From: Isoetes taiwanensis
Taxonomy: Eukaryota; Streptophyta; Lycopodiopsida; Isoetales; Isoetaceae
Length of the DNA stretch: 64,000 bases
Reading direction: 5' to 3'
NCBI GenBank assembly: GCA_021234155.1
Contig: JAJEKV010000003.1
Location: forward strand, 17,284,386 to 17,348,385
The translations under genes were made by a program, and so were the position numbers. This document shows, piece after piece, positions 58,331 through 64,000 of this stretch (its first letter is position 1; every line of letters starts with the position of its first letter). A model generated the notes under the pieces. It saw only the letters and a program-made list of their open reading frames with translations, was not told the origin of the DNA and made no database searches.

Positions 58331-58399
58331 GGCACTTGAATGATTATACAATAACTCCAAGGAGACCAGATTCTTTTCAACAAATTATGGATCATCGCC

Positions 58400-59270
58400 T
58401 TGCTACTCCAACGACTAACGACTACACCAGCTTTAAGCAAGCTAGAGGACCTATCAGATAGTTGAATATCTTAAAATTATGGGTGATAACATCCATGATG
58501 GGACTGGGACGAAATTTCGAGTAGAATTTTGTCATTCTGTTAGAAAGATGGACCCAAGAATTGAGCAAAGCTTCAAGGATTGGGAAGAAAAAATGTATGG
58601 AGTACAATAATTATATACATTGCTGGCAGATATCCAACATATTGGAACCTCTTCGTGAGCTTGATCACCTCGCTAAGAAGGATTCAATAATAGGATAACC
58701 GTTGACCATGTATATGACGAGTACTTCTATAGCATAAGGAATAATCCGACCAAATGAAGGGAAGCAATCTAATAAGTCCGGCCAACTTCTTAGATGGCAT
58801 CGACTCAAAGGTGGGACTATTTCAAGAGGGCAATAATTAAGAAAAGGGAGATCCTAGAGTATAGATTAGATCCAAAACAAGAATAATTATTTAATTGCAT
58901 AGTTTTTATGTGTGTCCAAAGGAAATGTCATGCCGACTAACCTTGTGGCCATAGGATTTATGTAAGTAGTTCTTTAACTTGTAATTTTGCACCTCCTAGA
59001 TGGCGGACATCTTTAAGAGCAAGACTCTTAAGTCTAAATCTAGGCCAGTAATTATGGCAAGGCCGAGTAATTAGCAGCACCAAAGGAACAAGAGTCAAGT
59101 TCGACATCAACCTCAAGCGGAGCAAAGTAGAGCGTCGGCACCAACTTATGTACATTGGCAAGTATGACCTCATAATAGGCATGGAATATTAAAGCCGGCT
59201 AAGGCAATACTTGATTATCATAAGCAAGAGATGTTTATCCTGGCACCAAAGGACAATTACCTTATAATTA
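58400..59270 (+). pseudogene. chromovirus gag and protease remnants
   Basis: Near 58460-58610 one frame reads VEFCHSVRKMDPRIEQSFKD. Near 59150-59260 YIGKYDLIIGMEYLKPAKAI resembles the end of chromovirus protease (GKYDxIIGMDWL...A.LD). The catalytic protease motif and the Gag knuckle were not found. Multiple stops. Confidence 0.6.
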
Positions 59271-59479
59271 AAGTTAAGGAAGTAATTTCAATCGTGTAAC
59301 GCATGTCAGTGAAGCAATTACTAAGTGCGTCACGAGGAACGAGGTCATACATACTTAAGCTACAAGTCGTCGACCCCGACCACAAGAGTAAGAAGGAAGA
59401 TGCCACTTCGAAATAGTTGCCTCGACCAGTTTCTAAGTTAATCAAGAAGTCCCATGATATATCTTGTAATGAAGAGAGC

Positions 59480-60080
59480 TTTTTGCCCTATAGAGGCATA
59501 GAGCCTGAAATCACTCTTGCATCAGATGCAGAGCCGACTAGCAAAGCTCTCTATAGAATGAACACTTCCGAGCTAGCAGAGCTCAAGAAGTAGTTGTAGG
59601 AGTTGATCGACTTGGGATCCTTTCAGCCAGGATGGAAGTCTAAAGATGTATATCAACCATGGGCAGCTCAACAAGCAAACGACATAATGGATCAGCCCCA
59701 AGAAGCAAGATTCTTCTACAAAATCGACTTAAGGTCGGACAATCATCAAATAAGGATGAAGGGGGAAGATAGTTATAAGACTCCTTCAGAACACGGTATG
59801 GGCAATATGACTTCACAGTAATGCCCCTGAATCTATGGAATGCTCCACCAACTTGTATGAGTTGAGGAACGACATCTTCAAAGATTCCTTGGATGATTTC
59901 TTCATCAATTCTCTTCGACAACATCGTGATCTACAGCAAATCAATGGAAGAGCATGCAGTCGTGGAGATGTTAAGACATCGCCACTCATTGGCAAGCTTT
60001 TGAAGCATCAATTTGCAATGCCATCTCCACTTCAGCAGGCGAATTCAGCAAGAAATAGAAGAAGCCATCCCCTTTAACAT
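59480..60080 (+). pseudogene. chromovirus reverse transcriptase remnant
   Basis: Recognisable blocks: LPYRGIEPEITLASDAEPTS and KALYRMNTSELAELKK (entry), ARFFYKIDLRSDNHQIRMKG (about 59707), VMPLNLWNAPPTC (MPFGLTNAP equivalent, about 59822), and FDNIVIYSKSMEEHAV (about 59915), where the catalytic YLDD box has become LFDN. Several stops, so no activity is possible. Confidence 0.8.
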
Positions 60081-60189
60081 GGAGTTCAAGCACATATGGG
60101 CTAGTCTTTGCAAGAGTGCAAGGACGGATTAAGAAAGAGAAACCTTCAAATATTTTAAAAAGGAAGGCAATCTTTAATATCAAAGAACA

Positions 60190-60862
60190 ACTATGCGTAC
60201 TTAAAGCATAAGGAGTAAGAAAAATCTTCCATGCCACGCATAATAGCCCTATTTTCGGCCATGTAGATTCTATAAAGGCCTACTTCAAGATTAGAAGTAG
60301 CTACTTCTGGCCGGGCATGAAGAAGCATATAGTCAGGTATATCCAAGAATGTCAGTTGTATCAGCAGACAAAGGCAGAACAACATCGAATCCCAGGAGTT
60401 TTGGAACCTTGGGCAGTTCCAGACGCCAAGTCGGGAGTCATCAACATGGATTTCATAGCGGGCCTCCAAGGACAACAAGAAGCTTTGAGGCCTTGATGGT
60501 TGTGGTAGATAACTTATCAAAAGGGCACACTCTTGCCATGCTACACCATAGACAGAGCTTTGGATCTAGCCTTGTTGTCTACATAAGAGATTTTTTTCAG
60601 GTTGTCGAAATGCCCGGATTGATCATCACCTATAGAAATCCGAAGTTCTTTAGCGCCATTTAGCAAGACGTCTTCAACATGATCTGCACCAACACAATTT
60701 TAGAGAACACATTGAGAAACTATGATTGGAACAAGCAATTCAAATGGATCGATTACATCCACCTGGTCGAGTTATGTACAATAATACGAAGCAAGAGTCA
60801 TCGAAAATGTCTCCTCCATGATCAGTTACAGTTATCAATGCTTGACCCTAGTTATGTGGCAT
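60190..60862 (+). pseudogene. chromovirus integrase remnant
   Basis: HATHNSPIFGHVDSIKAYF, SSYFWPGMKKHIVRYIQECQ: the zinc finger keeps its His side, but the second Cys pair reads CQLY. GVLEPWAVPDAKSGVINMDF holds the first core Asp; ITYRNPKFFSAI replaces the usual VSDRDPxF, losing the second; the segment with the third acidic residue (DGQTE) is missing. It is catalytically dead. Confidence 0.8.
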
Positions 60863-61046
60863 AACCTAGCGCCCAAGGTGGAAGTTTCTCAACAACGACA
60901 ACAGATATGCCGCAGCTTGCGGTGGAAGTACGAGAATATCTTCAAACAGCACGGGCACATCAGAAGAGTCTAGCAGATAGACATAAAACTCCTCGAGAGT
61001 TTGTTTTGTTGTGAGAGATAAAGTTTGGCTCAAGTAGAGAAAAAGT

Positions 61047-61448
61047 TTGGCTCCAAGGTGGCCAGGACCCTTCAAGATTTTAGAGCGAGTAGGGAGCCAA
61101 ATATACAAGCTCGACTTGCCTGCACATCTTAAAGTCCATAAGGTCTTCCATGTGAGCCGGTTGGAAAGGCACAAACCAAACCCGGCGGAGGTTTTGGATA
61201 CTCCAACTTTGTTGGAGATGACAGAGGAACAAGTTGAAATTGTGCCTGAATTGCTTCTTGATAAGGCATTCAAGAAAACCAGGAGGTCTCAGTTCCTCCA
61301 ATATTTGGTCAAGTGGAAGCAGTTGCCCGTGGAAGATGCAACGTGGGTACTGAAGCAGGATTTAGAGAAGCAATACCCGGACTTCATGAGGGAGTTTGAT
61401 GGGCGAGTCGTCTCCGAACTTCTCGACGCCGACTTGCCAGGTGGTTAG
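61047..61448 (+). pseudogene. Integrase C-terminus with chromodomain
   Basis: A 133-residue open frame. GPFKILERVGSQIYKLDLPA and HKVFHVSRLERHKPN form the GPF/Y module; then FLQYLVKWKQLPVEDATWVL is the chromodomain (61290-61420: aromatic Tyr, VKWKxxxxxDATW core). In chromoviruses this domain directs integration to marked chromatin. It lacks the first cage residue in a strict sense (RSQFLQYLV in place of a typical REVLVKWKG start), as in many plant chromoviruses. It is the only undamaged part of this polyprotein. Confidence 0.88.
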
Positions 61449-62322
61449 CTTAGTATGTTTCTTAGTTAGCCTTAGTGCTGGCATATGTATTCTAGCTAGT
61501 AGAAGTGCATATGCCAGAACCTTGAAACATGTAGGCGATGATGGGATACACCCTTAAGGCATTCCCTAGGCCAACACGAACCAAGAGTGCGCATGACCAG
61601 TAGGGTCATGTGAGAGAGGAAGTGAGGCATGGTGGGCGATGATGGGACATCTGTCAGATGATCTCTATGCCACGATGTGGGGCACGCGCACCTGACCATA
61701 GGGGGGTCATGGTGAGGTATAAGTGATCATGCGCGATGATGGGATCGTGAGACGTTCCCTAGCTTAAAACCCTCGGGGGCATGAGGCACTGGGGAGTACT
61801 CGACCACGGGAATCGAGTACAAGGTAGCACTTGATCATGGGCAATGATAGGATCATCTTAAATGGTCCTTAAGCTCAAACCCTTATGGGGCCATGATCGA
61901 GTGCAAGGTAGTAGGGTAACCTTGAGCTAGTAGTTCGGCTCAAGGAGGTAATTAGGGGGGTGGTCCCCTAAAACCACAAACTTATTAACTTATATAACGT
62001 AATGTGCTACTTTGTGCAGGCCAGTGAAGGGAAGCATGAAGGAGGGAGCACGTTACGAGAAGATAGGAGTCATAGATTTTAGACTAACTATGAACTCCTA
62101 AATTTGTTGTAATAATATTATATGTGTATACTTCCATAATGATAGTTGCTATGACTATATAATTTTGTATAACTTATAAATATAGCCTTATAATTACATA
62201 ATAAGTAATTAACGAAAAGTTGATCTTTTCAATAGAGTTAAGTTCCTCTATTCTTGTTGTGAGTTTTGCAGGGATGTTGCAGGTTCGTCACCTTAGCGTA
62301 ATGCTGAGGACAACATTATCCT
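61449..62322 (+). other. chromovirus 3' non-coding region with GATGATGGGAT repeats
   Basis: The word GATGATGGGA(T/C) recurs near 61537, 61638 and 61736, with a variant CAATGATAGGATCAT near 61840, in otherwise unmatched sequence. No frame is supported. Confidence 0.55.
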
Positions 62323-62335
62323 AAGGGGGGGAGAA
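62323..62335 (+). promoter_or_regulatory. chromovirus polypurine tract
   Basis: AAGGGGGGGAGAA immediately before the 3' LTR start TGTGACG. Confidence 0.88.
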
Positions 62336-63932
62336 TGTGACGTTCCAGGGAAATATACACCATAAATACGTATATTTCCAGGTCCGTCACTATACAAGTC
62401 TATCTTCATAGCCTTGTATATCATAGATTGTGGCACTAGGGGGCATGACTAAGTTATTCATATAACTTAGCCAACCTTAGGTTAAGACCATTTTCCACGT
62501 GGCCTTAAACCTATTGGGCACCCGCCACACGGACTTACCCTATTGGAGCCACGTGGCATAATATGTGAACCATAACCTATAAAGGCCTAAACCCTAACCC
62601 TAGGCCTCTTTTTAAACTTCAAGTCAGGAACCTTCTTCGCCCTTTCGAGAACCGTTTGTCGTTTCTTTGTGATAGCATAGCATGGCAGCCCCCAGAGCGT
62701 GAGCGCATCAGCAGGAGTGGGAGCTACCTCGAACACTTCGAAGACCATGGAGACGCCAGGATTGGGAGGGAGTGCTTGTGGAGCAGGTATGTAGAGTAGT
62801 GCTCTTAGTAGTTCATTTAGCACTCCAGATGGGTTAGTATTTTGTATCTAGAGTAGAGCCATCCTAGAACCCTTGTTGAACATCTTGAACCCTAATCAAG
62901 GAACCCTAACTGTAAGTTAGATATGTATGATTAGGTTAAGATGTTCTTATGATGATTATCATGTTATGATGCTATGTGATGTTGGTTGATCATGTTGCTC
63001 ATCTTGTATTGGGAAGGGGGGTAGAGACCTAGTAGCTATTATGTAGTATGCTCCTAGTTAGATCCCTTAGTTCCTATTATATGTGGTCTGTGCATAAGAG
63101 CCCACCGGGCTACGGGGGCTATGATGTGACTCAGCACTACATAACGGGGCTAGAGGAGATCACGAGGGCGTGGTCCCCGCCGAAATGTGGCTCTTGGGGA
63201 CCCCATAGCGGGCTAGACTTATGGCCGGTCACTTTGTGTGGGCCGGGCATGGGTCCGACACCTCCCAGGGCAATGGTGTCATACACGCCTCTCGGGGAGT
63301 TGCGGTGTCGGCCCCGGCTCTGTTTTGGGGGTTAAGTTGGAGTGCAGATCGTGTGTCGCCACGATTCTCTAGCCGCCCGTGGAACCTCTAGACCTCGGGA
63401 AGGGGAGATGCAACCCTTCCTGCCTCATCGGACCGGGGAGATGCAACCTGGAGTAGTCTCGATGGGTGATGCCATGGGATTGCGTATCCAGAAGGCTAGA
63501 GTCATGCCAGAGCCCGATCTAGCCCATCTGCAAAGTATGCACAGGAGGGGCGGATGGAGTGGTCAACCCTAGCCATTGTCTATAGCCAGCCCCTCCATTG
63601 TTATGACTCAGTCTGCTCTATCTTGAGGCCTAGCCAGTCAGTCAACCTCCTCATGAGTCTTTGCCATGGGTAGGAGCTCTCATGTTTTATGGCATATGTT
63701 TATCTTCTCTGTAGCTATGGATATGTGGATGGGCTACCCTTCAAGGTAGTATGATGTGTTGTTATTGCTAGTTCTGACGTTGTTTATGCTTCCGCTGTGA
63801 TAGGAGCCCATAGGGGAAGGGCGCGCAAGACATCTTCGTGTCCCCTTCCGCACTAAGGTGATCCCAGAGTGCGGGATAGACGGAGGGCCCGTGCGGTCGG
63901 AGGACCGGATGGGGGATTTCCTATGGAGTGTA
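62336..63932 (+). repeat. chromovirus 3' LTR, right end missing
   Basis: It aligns to the 5' LTR up to GGAGTGTA at 63932, after which the expected final 45 bases are absent. Compared with the 5' LTR, many differences sit at CTG/CAG (for example CTGCTGAG against CCGCCGAA). Confidence 0.9.
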
Positions 63933-64000
63933 ATTAGTTAATATTTAGGTCTTGAATTAGTGCAAAATACTCAAAAGATAGAAGATTTTTTTTTTTAAAT
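63933..64000. other. Unassigned sequence after the LTR break
   Basis: AT-rich, ending in a T run and AAAT at the window edge. It may be the start of another insertion that cut the LTR. Confidence 0.4.

Larger units (their letters stand above)
54005..63932 (+). mobile_element. Ty3-gypsy chromovirus, degenerate, 3' LTR end missing
   Basis: 5' LTR 54005-55642, Met-tRNA primer site, a 6.7-kb internal region, polypurine tract, and 3' LTR from 62336. Order: a 5' segment with a minisatellite and a histone-like frame (56.5-57.6 kb), a GC-hairpin triple repeat (57.8-58.3 kb), gag/protease/RT remnants (58.4-60.1 kb), integrase remnant (60.2-60.9 kb), chromodomain (61.3-61.4 kb), and a non-coding tail. 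The LTRs are similar but carry many CAG/CTG-type differences. The last about 45 bases of the 3' LTR are replaced by other sequence at 63933. Confidence 0.9.

Overview
The window looks like repeat-packed plant nuclear DNA, about 60% AT by eye. The plant assignment rests on four things: the retroelement types (Ty1-copia and a chromodomain Ty3-gypsy element with initiator-Met-tRNA primer sites, a Tat/Ogre-like gypsy with two RNase H domains, L1-type LINE debris), a plant-style Helitron end, and an intron-containing relic of a plant CHCH-domain gene. I cannot name the species. No intact host gene is visible.

Layout. 1-27965: a Ty1-copia element (plus strand; the 5' LTR starts before the window). 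Its gag is split after codon 23 by about 22 kb of inserted DNA flanked by TTCAA repeats. That insert begins with a long-TIR inverted-repeat element and contains, bounded by CCATG repeats, a tandem gypsy array on the minus strand: LTR, internal, LTR, internal, LTR (1785-21228). Copia gag, PR, INT, RT and RH resume at 22872-27215, and the 3' LTR carries a 77-bp LINE tail with its own TSD. 28569-30167: solo LTR of the chromovirus family, minus strand, TSD ATATA. 33117-34030: decayed CHCH gene. 35597-37452: candidate Helitron. 38391-42430: LINE-a (minus; ORF1, endonuclease, RT). 43560-45384: an LTR-like edge, then an L1-type relic ending in poly(A). 47024-47300: two possible host exons. 47576-53310: three 5'-truncated LINEs of one family head to tail, two of the junctions made of GA/TC repeats. 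54005-63932: chromovirus (plus strand) with two LTRs, a histone-H3-like reading frame in its 5' internal part, dead RT and integrase, and an open chromodomain frame.

Most interesting biology. The minus-strand gypsy family encodes a second, archaeal-type RNase H between protease and RT, while its normal RNase H has lost catalytic Asp residues in both copies. This suggests that the extra domain took over the activity, and the position upstream of RT is unusual. The histone-fold frame in the chromovirus, the microsatellite-tailed LINE cluster and the three-LTR array are the other notable points.

Quality warning. Differences between repeat copies concentrate at CAG/CTG trinucleotides (CTG read as CCG, C or CG; CAG as CG, CGG or CGT) and at homopolymers. 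Many frameshifts here may therefore be long-read basecalling errors at methylated CHG sites rather than real mutations.
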